DNA of 64,000 nt from Hygrocybe punicea (Eukaryota; Basidiomycota; Agaricomycetes; Agaricales; Hygrophoraceae): contig OY744462.1 of assembly GCA_963556145.1 (NCBI GenBank), forward strand, positions 2,232,001 through 2,296,000, read 5' to 3'. Shown piece after piece: positions 33,264-44,246 of this stretch (the first letter of the stretch is position 1; each line of letters starts with the position of its first letter). The position numbers were made by a program, and so were the translations under genes. Below the pieces are notes generated by a model. The model saw only the letters and a program-made list of their open reading frames with translations, ran no database searches and was not told the origin of the DNA.

Positions 33264-33671
33264 TGTTGGGTGGAGTTGACCGCTGTAGTAGATGTGCCTG
33301 GGCAGTCACGTGATTAGGATTCCCACGGTTCAGTTCCTTTAGTAGCACAGACCTCGTGTTGTAGCGATTATCATCACTACCATCACTCAATTCCTTTTTG
33401 AGTTCTTGAGCAGCCTCCGTCCCTCCACAACATGGTGATGAGAGCAAACTTTGACACCCACATCATCTGAAACCTCCACGCAAAACCGAGCACCGAGCAC
33501 TGAGCACCGCGACCCGAGCACCGAGCACCAGCACCAAAATTGAGAACCGAGAACCGCGTACCAAGAACAGCTACACATTACACCAACTCCAGTACCACAA
33601 AACGGTGTCGTCAAGTCGCCCACATAATACACCGCCCAAACGTACAATCACCTTATGGACTTGAGACAAAA

Positions 33672-35093
33672 ATGGTAAATACTCGAGCTCACCATCAACA
33701 TCATCAGCATCATCCATCTCCTCCATCACAACACCATCAACCGAGTCTGAAAACCCACAACCGACCACACCACCAACATCACCAGCCACCCCTCAACCAG
33801 CCGCACCTAGAACCAGAATGGGCGAGTCCGGCTCCCTATGCTGGGACGGTGGCCCTGACGAGAAAACAACCTCCAGCCAATTCCTATGCGAGATCAACAT
33901 CAAAATTGAAGACAAATAGTACACGATGGACAAGAAAAAGGTCGACTCCTTCCAGAACAACCTAGACTTCGGTGGCACCGCCGACCAATGGCTAGATGGC
34001 CTAGCCGACGACGTTAAAAGCAACTGGGATAAGCTGGTCGAGGCATCCTATTACAAGACATGTTCGACTCCTTACCAGCACCGGTGTAGTGGTAGATCAC
34101 GTGACCAGTCCCTTAGTCAGTAGCAGTTCCCGATGTAGTAGTCAGTTCATCCTTCCTATCCAGTCGACTTCCACCTCGAGTCCTGCGTGAGCCCCTGGAG
34201 AGGTACCTCGGTACCTCTCCACTGGTCCGCGACCTTATCAGACACAAATCTCGTACTACGTACGAAGAACTCGCTGACACCATGCGCAGTATTGATGTCA
34301 TCCACCTGCGAGAAACAGTAGCGAAATACGAGAAAGACGAGGAGACCGCCCGCCTAGCGCGAATCACAGCGTCCCCAACAAAGGCCCTATGCGAAACCCT
34401 TACCAACACTCACATCCATCACGCGATTAACCCCCCACAACAACACACCATCACCCAGCATTACCGAACACACCCCACCCGGGGGAATCCACTCGACCCG
34501 TTCGTCAGTAATATGGGAGGCAGGGGGAATTTGTTTGCAGGCCGGGGTCTAGCCCCGCATCCCCACAGAGGGGGACCGGAACCCATGAACATGGCCAGAC
34601 AGCCCGGTCCACTTCTGCCTGGACCCAGCACCAGGGGCCGTCCCATCGCTGCTTGATACCAAGACCTACAGAACCTCGCCATACAACAGCACCCCGACAC
34701 GGACACGGGACGTGCCGCTTACAGAACCCAAGTCGACGAGTGGAACCGCGTCAACGGTAACATACAACTGGACGAACTACACCCCTACCCGCTGAATCCC
34801 GGTACCGCACCACTCGGATCCCGCGAGTGCTGGGATTGCGGCCAGGCAGGCCACCGTGGAGCAGCCCCGGTTTGCAGGGGGGTCACACTCTCCGAACATG
34901 AATGCACCTGGCGCAGGATAGTGTCCCACATCGCCCACGAATCGTGGAAAGAATGCCAAACACAAAATGTGAATTACGTGTCCCACGGACACCAAGGCTA
35001 CGATGGGTTTGACAACCACGCACATGAGTATGGTGGATACTTCTACTCGAACAATTTCGATGACGTCCAGGGAAATGGGAGGAGGCCATCTGT
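33672..35093 (+). pseudogene. Gypsy gag with CCHC zinc knuckle
   Basis: From MVNTRAHHQHHQHH the frame shifts near 33830 to LCWDGGPDEKTTSSQFLCEI, then KKKVDSFQNNLDFGGTADQW and LADDVKSNWDKLVEAS, a typical capsid stretch. A solo LTR (34085-34221) interrupts it. It continues with SRTTYEELADTMRSIDVIHL and EETARLARITASPTKALCE. After an in-frame TGA come PYPLNPGTAPLGSRECWDCG and QAGHRGAAPVC, a zinc knuckle of the form C-x2-C-x4-H. Frameshift, stops and insertion make it inactive. Confidence 0.75.
34085..34221 (+). repeat. solo LTR inserted in gag
   Basis: 137 bp from TGTAGTGGTAGATCACGTGA to GGTACCTCGGTACCTCTCCA. It ends in the same hairpin design as the LTRs at 28095 and 30678 and shares the GATCACGTGA box. 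The flanks CCGG and CTGG differ by one base and could be a 4-bp duplication. Coding homology to gag stops and resumes at its edges. Confidence 0.7.
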
Positions 35094-35329
35094 GTAAGCG
35101 GAAGTCGGACAGCCCAGATAAATCAACGAGCGGACGCGCCGGTCCCCGACCACTGTGCGGGATGGGTCGGGGACACGCCGGTACACCCCCCTGAAATCTT
35201 ATTGCATACAGACGACACTCAGGACTCATTAGTTAGTACAGTTACTTCATGTCATGGTCACACGATGTTCAAACACGAAATAATTGACCTGTATGTGGTG
35301 GGAAGGGACACACCGGCTGTGACAGACAC

Positions 35330-35750
35330 AGCAAGACCATTTATCCAAACCATACTCCTTCAAGGCCCAAACGGGTTTGACCAATGCGCCCGCAGCCTCG
35401 CTGACGATGGTGCGATGGTACATGCAATATGTACATCTTCATACAACAGACTATGCCACCAGCTTGGCCACCTGCAACCATCCTACAAAACCCTACGCAT
35501 GGCGGATGGCACCAGGGTACCATCACATGGCCGCTGGGTTGGAAGCGTCTAACTCAGAAACGCCCACAAGACAGTGTCATTCGAAGTATTCCCCAGCGGG
35601 GGTTGTTGGTCCGTCTTGTTGGGGAAACCCATCCTCCAACAATACGGAGCCACCCACGACTACAGCAACGATACCCTGCACATTCCGCACAACAGCAGGT
35701 GGGAGATTCTACAGAACAAAAGCGAAACCCCGCTCTGGATGACTCCGGAA
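35330..35750 (+). pseudogene. Gypsy aspartic protease (retropepsin) remnant
   Basis: From about 35338 the frame reads RPFIQTILLQGPNGFDQCAR, LADDGAMVHAICTSSYNRLC, TLRMADGTRVPSHGRWVGSV, a stop, then SFEVFPSGGCWSVLLGKPIL and GATHDYSNDTLHI. DDGA occupies the place of the D-S/T-G active site, and LLGKPIL is the usual C-terminal flap motif. Stop codons disable it. Confidence 0.7.
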
Positions 35751-35782
35751 CCCCAAAAGGCAAACAACACCATGCCTAGCCA

Positions 35783-37014
35783 TAGTGATGCCGAAGTTCG
35801 GTTCAGAACCGGTCCGAACCCGGTTTGAACCGCAAACTGAACCGAAAAACCTGGTTCGGTTCAGCCAAATGCTGAACCGAAACCGATGGTTCGGTTTGCA
35901 GTTCTGTGGTTTTGAGCGGTTCTGAACCGCGTTTGAACCCGGTTCGAACCGCGAACCGATAGATACAGTTCTTCCCGTCATTTTGATCCACTGATCATCC
36001 AAAACGGTCAAGTATTGAGTGAGTTATGATTAAAACAACTTTTACTCACAATATATATATATATATTGGATTTTAAAAATGGCAATAACATTATAAATAA
36101 AATAGATAAAATTACCAAATTATTTGAGTACATTGCCCACACTAAATGATAATTGGTCCTCTGCTAAGATTAGTTAATTTAACCAATATCTGGTCACTCA
36201 TTAAACTGACTTCAATTTGTAACCAATTATGCAGAAATTCCAAGTTGGTCCAATAGGTGAGTGGATATTGATTATATTAATTAATGTTAACAGAGAACCC
36301 ATTACCTTTTGATGAGGGTAATGTACTCAAATAATTTGGTAATCTTACCTATTTTACTTATAATGCTATTTTCATTTTTTAAAATCACAATCTATATATT
36401 GGGAGGACATCCGTAACGATAAAAATATTCTGGGCAATAAACAGGGTGCCAGTTGGGGTTGGAACCGCTTTGCTTATATCAGTTTGGGATCGTTGATGGA
36501 ACCAATAGATGACATGCCAGTGATCGGCATAGCCCACTTCAGGAGGTCGGACCTTGAAAATAGTTTTTGTAGTCTATTCAGGGGGTCGACCCCCTCCAAT
36601 AGATATCACATCTCTGTATTATATCTGTACCCCGTTTAGGGTGGGGAGTTCAAATGTTTTTCTGGGGTCTTTGCAGTGTTGGAATCTTGTCCCAACATGG
36701 GGGAAACTATATCCGAATAAAAGATATGTTATGGATGTCCTCCCATTGTGAATAAAAGTTATTTTAATCATAACTCACTCAATACTTGACCGTTTTGGAT
36801 GATCAGGGGATCAAAATGAAGCTGACAGGTAGGAGAAGCTTTAAATCAAATCGGTTCGGCGTTTGAACCGGGTTTGAACGCGAACCAACGCTAAAAAACG
36901 GTTCAAAGCGGTTTCAGTTTCGGTTCGGCATTTTGCTGAACCGAACCGGCGGTTTCGGTTCAGGTTTTGCAAAAAACCGAAAAAACCGAACCGAACCGAA
37001 CTTCGGCATCACTA
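35783..37014. mobile_element. TAGTGATGCC element with long inverted repeats
   Basis: Ends are TAGTGATGCCGAAGTTCGG and CCGAACTTCGGCATCACTA. The inverted repeats extend inward for several hundred bases, for example AACGGTCAAGTATTGAGTGA near 36004 with its complement near 36780. The 8-bp flanks (CCTAGCCA and GTGTGTTT) do not match, so either the duplication was lost or the two halves come from different insertions. There is no coding sequence. A 344-bp element is nested in the right arm. Confidence 0.8.
36401..36744. mobile_element. 344-bp MITE nested in the long-TIR element
   Basis: GGGAGGACATCC (36401-36412) and GGATGTCCTCCC (36733-36744) are perfect 12-bp terminal repeats, flanked by ATT on both sides (36398-36400, 36745-36747). 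Removing it restores the interrupted inverted arm (TATATATTGTGAATAAAAG). A 3-bp target duplication suggests a PIF/Harbinger-like MITE. Confidence 0.75.
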
Positions 37015-37722
37015 GTGTGTTTGCGGTTCGTCCGTTTGTACTGACGCGAACGCGAGGGCGTGTGCGCTCGTTTGGGCTGACTTTGACGCGCGGCGCATCA
37101 TCTTCGTTGGGAATGCATAGGTGGGGGCCAGCGACGCTTGTATGGCCATTGATGTGTAATTTTGCAGCGTCGTTTGTGTGGATACTGGGGTGCCAGTACA
37201 TGGTTCTGTCTGGGTTGTGGTGGGCGCCGTCTCTGGCATCGAATCTGTCTGTGCTGAGACAGAAACACTGGTGGGCAGCATCGTTTGGGTCGACACAGAC
37301 ATGCTGGGTGGCGGCTTGCATTGGGTTGTGTTTACTGCAGAATGCCCTTCTTTGTATCCATCTTGATAGCCTAAATCTTGGCCAGCTTCGAATCCGTTTG
37401 CATGCCCTTGTGCGTAGCCATCATTCCTGCCTGCTGCATATGTGTTTCGTCGGCTTGCTGCTTCTTTTTCAGCATCTCTCGCTGACTCCTCATTCGCTGT
37501 TATTTGTTCTAGTCCGAATGCAATGTTGAAGAACTCGGTGAGTGCTGATTTTTTGTCTTCTGTTGCGACGAATTTGCTGATAGACGAGTCGCCGATACGA
37601 CGTTTGTAGTCATCCGTGTATTTGACGTGTTTGGTTGTAGCAATGTCTATTGTATCTGTTGACTCGACGCAAGGTGTATTTTTCTTTTTCTTTGTAGCTT
37701 TGTTGTTGCTAGGGCTGGGCAT
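37015..37722 (-). pseudogene. gag-like STQT-repeat protein, truncated
   Basis: Begins MPSPSNNKATKKKKNTPCVE at 37722. A middle part could be helical (DKKSALTEFFNIAFGLEQIT, then EESARDAEKEAASRRN). A Gly/Tyr/Asp-rich piece (RNDGYAQGHANGFEAGQDLG) and a series of VSTQT, VSAQT and TTQTE units follow. It runs into the transposon at 37014, so its C-terminus is lost. The STQT motif also occurs in the intact ORF at 28365-30455. Function unknown. Confidence 0.6.
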
Positions 37723-38031
37723 AGTTGATAGTGGAAGGCAAGGACGACAATAAATGATAAAGAAATGGATGTAGGACGCTGAGACAAAGGACGCGATAAC
37801 ACAGAAACGCTGAGACGCTGATGCAGAGGGAAAACGCAGATACGCAGAGAGATGCAAAGACACAAAGATGAAGAAACACAGAGAAAGCGGAGATAAGCAG
37901 AGGTCAAGTGGGCATGTTAAAGCTCAGATCTCACTCTCATCACCACGATGGACACATAGAGTGTCCTCGAGCGGATCGCAGGGCTCGGAAGCTAAGGCTA
38001 AATCTAGAATCTCTACTGACTTAGTGTTGCC
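37015..38031 (-). mobile_element. remnant of an STQT-type LTR retroelement
   Basis: On the minus strand a partial LTR (from 38031 to 37950, ending GGACACTCTATGTGTCCA) is followed by a 3-base spacer and the primer-binding site TGGTGATGAGAGTGAG at 37946-37931. The organisation is the same as in the element at 28095-30832. Both sides are cut off by TIR elements at 37014 and 38032. Confidence 0.7.
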
Positions 38032-39290
38032 GAAGTTCAGTTCGGTCCGGTTCCGAGCCTTTTTGGCGGAACCGCGAACTGAACTTCGGGTCCGGTTTGG
38101 TGCATGGCCAAACCTGGACCCGGACGGCATTGAACCGTCTCGCTGAGGTTGGCTCACCCCGTGAGCTCCGTTCTCCTCGCGAATGGCAGGCACGTATCAA
38201 TTGATACGGCGCTACACTTCGCGAGGTAGTTGGGCTGCGGGGGAGCCGTCCGGTGCTGCTGCTGCTGCTGCTGCCGTCGCGTTGCTGCTGTTGCTGCGGC
38301 CGTTGGCGTTGTTGCTGCTGCTGCTGCTGCCGCTGCCGTTGCTGCCGTTGCTGCTGTTGCCGCCGTTGCCGCTGTTGCCGCCATTGCTGCTGCTGCCGTC
38401 ACTGCTGCCGTCGTTGCTGCCGTCGTTGCTGCCGCTGCCGGCACTGCTCCTGCTGCCGTCGCCGTTGCTGCTGCCACTGCTGCCGCTGCTGTCGTGGCCG
38501 TTGCTGCTGCCGCTGCCGTTGCCGTTGCCGTTGCTGCTGCTGCTGCTGGCCATCGTGGTTGTCGTTGCCGTTGTTGTTGCCGCCGCTGGTGGTAGTGGTG
38601 GTGGTGGTGGTGGTGGTGTTGCAGCTGTCGTGCATCCGTTGCTGCCGGCGCTGCTGCTTCTGTTGCTGCTGCCGTTGCTGCCAGTGCTGCTGCTTCTATT
38701 GCTGCTGCTGCTGCTTCTGCTGTTGCTGCTGCTGCTGGCCGTTGCCATCGTCGTTGCCTGGTTGCCATAGCCGTTCCCATTTCTGTTGCCGCCGCTGGTG
38801 GTGGTGGTGGTGGTGGTGGTGGTGTTGCAGCTGTCGCGCGTCCGTTGGCATTGGGTTGGCGTTGGCATCCATCTTGTGCCAAGATGGGTGTGGCCGCGAC
38901 GTGGTCGCGGTCGAGTTCCCTGTCGCAAATGACATTAGTAAAGTTAAGAAAAGCTTGAAACTGACCTTCGCGTTGAGTGTTGATGTTGTGTTGCGTGTTG
39001 ATGTTGTGTTGCGTGAAAGCTACACGGTCACGGCCGGTCACATGATACCATTTAACACGAAATAGTAAGTCAAGAAATACGAAAAACAAATGAAATAAAT
39101 ACCGTAAAAATAGCTGCGTTCGCGGTTTGGACGCGGTTTGGAGCCGTTCAGGAAATCCGGCGGGCCTTGAAACCCGGAACTGAACCCGCGGTCCGGTTCA
39201 GCACTTGGCTGAACTTAGACTGAACCTCGGGTTCGGTTCGGGGTTTGAACCGGGTTCGGCTAGGTTCGGAACCAAACTACGGCAACACTA
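38032..39290. mobile_element. non-autonomous hAT-like TIR element, copy 2 (1259 bp)
   Basis: Left end TAGTGTTGCCGAAGTTCAG, right end CTACGGCAACACTA. It is nearly identical to the copy at 1579-2809 in its flanking parts and differs mainly by triplet gains and losses in the GCT/GGT core (about 38253-38830). A TCAATTGA module lies at 38197. The flanking octamers TACTGACT and GATCAGTT do not match, unlike the first copy. Confidence 0.88.
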
Positions 39291-42284
39291 GATCAGTTGC
39301 ATTTCTCTCTGCATGCTCCATGTTGTACTCGCCACTGTCCTTCATTTACATGTAAATTGTTGTTGCATTCTGTTACCTGCAGTAATCAAATGATGGTTTT
39401 CGAACTTGCAATCCCAATAGCAGTTGTAAGCTTGAGAAAGTTTGGCCATAGACTTGTAAGACTTGCACTAAATTTGCCAACTCATGCACTTCTGTCACTA
39501 CCGTGGCAACTTGTACAATTCCGGCAGTATCTGGTAAAAAAAGGACTTGCTAACATGGCGATGTAAGGCTGGTTGCCAGAATTGTACAACTTTTACAGGA
39601 ATGTACGATATTTATTAGATTTTAGGCCGATACATGGCCATGTCATCTTTCGGCACTTTTGCTGATGGTGCTGTTCAGGAGCTCCAGAAGTTGTGACAGA
39701 AGCCTGAGGGCAGATTGAACTTGAAGGGGTTTGTGTGAGAGGTGGCTTTTTCTGACAGGATTGATTTTATAATTACATACTTTGTTGGTTCAGATTTGTT
39801 ATGATTCTGAGTCTTCACTCAGGCTGCCACACCTTTCAAGTTCAAGTTGTTTTTCATTTCATTTTTGTCCCTTGTCTTCTTTTCAAATTGGACATCGTTC
39901 TTTTCTTACCCCTGCCAATGGTTCGAGTCTAGTGTTGCCTCAACTCAGCTGGTCAGGAAAAGCTGATCCTGGTTTTGAATTTTTGGTGCACAATCAGCTT
40001 TCTCACAGGCTGATACTTGCCAGTGGTGGCCATGGTCTATCATATGATAACTACCAAATGTTGGCCTTTGACTCGTTGAAAATGCTGGTTGTCACTGTGC
40101 AATCATGAACACATCCCCTCATGACCTTGCTGTACCAAATAAGCCCTTTGCTGACAGATACATCCTTGTTCAACATTAAAGCATACTGTTGTGACGGCGA
40201 GTGTCGGTGTGGTTCCGGACTGGGAATGACAGGGGTGATTGACTAGGAAGTGATCAGAGGGGGTCAGCAGCTTATCAGTCATGATGATGTGAAAAGGAAT
40301 CCTAGTGCCAGAGTGGTGTCCAATAGTGGGAACGTTGAGTCCGACACTTCCAGTTGATTCCGACGTGTCGGGATTGAGTCCGATAAGGTGAAGTGCATTT
40401 GGGAGTGAAGACAGAGACGCATGGAGACCATGTAGGTCATAGACTACTATCTGATCGTGGTCTAACATCAAATTTATGAGCAGAAGGTCACGGTACAGTG
40501 AGTGGTTCAGACTGCAATAGTGAGGGTACAGCATAACTTATTTTTATGGTGCAAAACCTGTCTACTTTATACAGTGTTGGACTTGGAATCTATGGACTAG
40601 CACACTGGCAGATAGGAGGTCTCTACAAATGTACAAAGGGAGTGAGAGGATACATTGGTTGGTTTGTCAGTGTTGAATCTGAAATGTCGTGGTTGCATGG
40701 GAGAAGGACTTGACAGACAGGATCCAGTCTAGTCATGTTCAAGTTCCTTCAGAACAGGTAGCATGCAGCAGTCTGTGGTGTTCAGTTAGTGCGCTCGTGT
40801 TGCGATCTAGACTTCGTCACACTGGTGAAGGAGGTCAGTGTTTGGATGGACTCAATGCGAAATGTGCGATCAATCCTGAAAGAGGTTGGGTGAGTTGGAT
40901 TGCAATGTGACTCCGGATGTGACTTCGGGTCTTGGACCAATTTGGCATTTTTAGTGGACTGTCTGTTTATGAGGGGTTCTGCACTCATAGAGGCTAGGTG
41001 CCTCTACACTGTCTCCCATCCTGATATCATATGACAAACTGATATGCAATCATGATGGCAATACTTAGAAGGGCCTGACACAGGTAACTCACAGGTTCCA
41101 AATTAGGACACCACACCTATACCCACTGCACCTGTACCCTTCCTGTTTATGGGCATGCAGCTGGGCTGTAATTGCACTGGTAGGTGCCCATCCCAGACAC
41201 CTTGCAAATGACGTCCACATGTCAATTGATGTGATCCATACATGTTCACAAGGTGGAAATTGGAATGGGGGGCACTTGGACAGTCTATCAGATCCTGGGC
41301 CACTCCAATGTTTAGTCTGGTTTGTGGGTAACCCCCACACACAGATTGCTCTTTGATGTAATCCAAACCTCTGTAGCAACCAAATGATAATAGCTGCCAG
41401 TGCTTTCCTCATCTTACCTTGACTCTGACTCAGATGTGAAGTTATAGTAATTGTTGCCAGAGCCTGCCAATGACATGATCTGTAACAAGATGAGAACAAA
41501 TATTGTATCACTAGCACATTGCTATGATTCTTGGATGCGATGCCAGGAAATCATCAGCACATAACACAAGAAATCAAGAAGCTCTGAGTCATCATTCAGA
41601 GTTTGAAAGCATACTAGTAATCATGATGCCACTGGCAGGATCTTTTGGATGTAAGGGTTCAAGTTGTATATCAAATTAATTCAGGGCTGCTAGCATAAAC
41701 AACAGAGCCACCCAAGTGATTCCAATGAAATATGACTACACCACTGTTGTGCTCACAGTGTCCCTGAGACCTAGAAATGGCAGCATCAGAAATAGATAAG
41801 ATTTAACTTAAATTCAGTTTTGTATCAGAATCCTATCTAAACTCAGTAATGGGGGTAACCAATATGAAAATGATTGAATAGAATTCATCATCGGTACAAG
41901 TCAGCTTCTTTTTACATAAATTTCTATGGAAACTGGCCACAATCCAGCCTAGTTCATGGCACTGGGCCAAGTACAGACCTCAAGGAGAGAAACCGACATC
42001 AAATCAGTGCTGGGCAAAAACTTAGCAGTGATTTCCAAGCATGAGGATCCCTTATTCAAACTTGAACTCCACCTAACTTCTGAGCTCAAATTCAAACCTT
42101 TCAACTTGAAGTTGCCAACCTGGGCCTTCAACCTTCTCAACTTGAACCACAGCCTCACCAACTTGAAACTGCTTCACCAACCACAACGTCCTGTCCCCTC
42201 CCTCCACCATGTCTACACCTAGTAGAGCAACAGACTCAAGGTCACCTCTTCTACATTCAAGTTTCCACCCCTTCTGCCATTCAC
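39291..42284. other. gene-poor stretch, no gene recognised
   Basis: Open frames of up to 143 codons (40103-40534 minus, 41089-41517 minus) have no family resemblance I can name and show signs of decay. One TCAATTGA module lies at 41222. The stretch is probably ancient transposon DNA. Confidence 0.5.
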
Positions 42285-42504
42285 TACTGTTGCCATGGTC
42301 CGGTCTTTTTTGGGACCGTTGCAAGACCATGGCTGCTGGACTGTTGCAAATTAAAATTCAAATAAATTATCAGAACTTGATATCTCAGAAATATCCTGGT
42401 ATATAGTTGAAATAGCAGAGCAGTTGGTAGAATATTTCCAGAATTTTATTAATTTTATTTTGCCAGGTCCAAAAAAAGACCGGACTGTGGCAACACTCAG
42501 GCTA
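42285..42504. mobile_element. 220-bp hAT-like MITE
   Basis: Near-terminal inverted repeats GTCCGGTCTTTTTTGGGACC (left) and GGTCCAAAAAAAGACCGGAC (right) continue outward into CTGTTGCC and GGCAACACT. A perfect 8-bp duplication, CCATTCAC, flanks it (42277-42284, 42505-42512). The left end seems to have lost about six bases relative to the right. Confidence 0.75.
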
Positions 42505-42927
42505 CCATTCACTGACCCTCCCTCTTCTAAGTGTGCTAAGATGATGCAGTCTGCCTTGTTTTGTTGTGGGGTGGCAATGGATAGCCACTGCAGCAGGCAA
42601 GGAAAAGCTTTTTTTCTATCCTTATAATGCTAGCCTGAGTAGTTTGTGGTGTAGTTTCAAAGTTAGTGCTGGCCTCAGGCGCAGAATTGTGATAATATAT
42701 TTTGTGATTTTGCTACCACGAAATATTGACAATAATATTTATTTATCTATTTATTTCCACCTGGTGCACCATCTTCCCAGTGGCATGCAAAATCTGTGTT
42801 GGGTTGATCATGATGCCAACTTGAAATCTGTGTGGCTGAAGCCGGATGTTGGACAGAGGCTGCCCTTTTTTTGTTGAGGCATGGCAGAACCTGGCCCAAT
42901 CCAGCCACTCGCCGGGTCCCATGGTTG
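42505..42927. other. no gene recognised
   Basis: A chance open frame (42566-42877) and short AT-rich runs; nothing else seen. Confidence 0.45.
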
Positions 42928-43147
42928 CATCAGCAAATTCGCATAAAACTTTTTTGACTTTATAAAGTCACTCTAAAGCCCAAAAAGTCGAAAAGTCATA
43001 AGTGGTTTACTCAAGTCCCACTTCTAAAAAGTCATAACAAAAATTGTAGTAAAATTGTTACACTGAGCTTACTTTTGACTTTTCTGATCCTTTCAAAAAG
43101 TCTGAAAAGTCAAAAAAGTTGAAAAGTTTTTTGTGAATTTGCTGATG
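42928..43147. mobile_element. 220-bp MITE
   Basis: CATCAGCAAATTCGCATAAA on the left matches the complement of TTTTTTGTGAATTTGCTGATG on the right. Inside, AAAAGTC and GACTTT motifs continue the pairing. A target duplication was not identified with confidence. Confidence 0.65.
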
Positions 43148-44246
43148 TGAATCGGGATGACTGACCAAGCTGTAAGGCACTGGACCGTGACAACTTCAAG
43201 TTGAAGTCACAATATAACTTCAAATCACTATTACAGCACTGGCAGGTATGTAGTTAGTACTGACTGGCAAGTTGCTTCACTTTTTTGCTGGCAGCTTTGA
43301 ATTACTTGTATATACAACTCTTACATATAAAAGATCTTGACATGACAGCCTGTTGAGGCAACAACTTTCAAAAGTTCTGTCTTTGGCAATATTTGAGCGG
43401 AGCGCCAAGTCAAATTCAAAGGTTCTATACTGACTCGGGGTCCTGATGATATGAAACCACACATATCATGTGATGAATCTGACATCAAGCTTGCCCTAAA
43501 CATTCCTGTTTCATAAGTGTTCACGTTTCTCTTTTCACCCTTTTTGCTGTGTGTTCTTTTCAAAACCCGGGAACCTGCCATGCCTGTACTTATCCCAATC
43601 TCAGTATTATTATTGACGTGAGACCATACCCAACTACCCAGCAGATGCGCCAAGCCCATCATTACGCTTTCCCGGGCCCTCTGTAACGATGGCCCACTTG
43701 AAAAGTCGACTGGAGTCGGAGATAGCCTGAGCTGACTCACTGAGGGTAAGTTCAATTCGAATCTGAAATGGTCATTACAGCTCCGAGAATATGTTCGGTT
43801 GCAATCGTAATGCCACCTGCCGAGTGCCTCGACGAGCAGGTAATGTCGAATTTGACTCCCTTTTTGTAGATACTCAAAACAACTTTTCCTATTTAGAGTC
43901 CTCCTCCCCGTGTCTGTGCAGTACATTCGTTTAGCTGATATGTAATAGTCCGAACTTAATTAGTATGAGACTCAGAATGTCCATGGACTGTTGGCACAAA
44001 TCAAAATAAACTGGGATTCGAACTACGAAACTAATATGTACGATACATGAAAGTTTCACAAACCTCGGCCCATAGGTTGCCGAATACAGCGATCTATGGT
44101 TAACACGGTAAGTTGGATTGACATGTTCAGAGGCCGGTTATGAATATATTTCATATATAGATGGACTTGAACACCGCTCGGCTTTTATCAATCATTGAAT
44201 CCAGGCCGTGAGGACCCTCACGTGACCATGATGTGCGATTCATAGC
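43148..44246. other. no gene recognised with confidence
   Basis: A 201-codon frame on the minus strand (43321-43926) has no recognisable domain. This region may include the 5' end of the Plavaka element, but terminal repeats were not found. Confidence 0.4.

Larger units (their letters stand above)
33264..35782 (+). mobile_element. truncated Ty3/Gypsy-type retrotransposon
   Basis: The 5' LTR is 33264-33432, starting TGTTGGGTGGAG and ending CTCCACAACA, which are inverted termini. It shares GTGCCT-CAGTCACGTGA and TCCCACGGTTC with the LTR at 28095. The primer-binding site TGGTGATGAGAGC is at 33433-33445. Decayed gag and protease follow on the plus strand. Reverse transcriptase, integrase and the 3' LTR are gone, and the element is cut by the TIR element at 35783. 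Confidence 0.8.

Noticed and set aside
40103..41517. Minus-strand frames of about 140 codons as genes
   Set aside because: No recognisable motifs; surrounded by repeat DNA.
43321..43926. 201-codon frame on the minus strand
   Set aside because: No domain, no signal peptide, no splice context and no conserved neighbour; likely chance or a decayed transposon.
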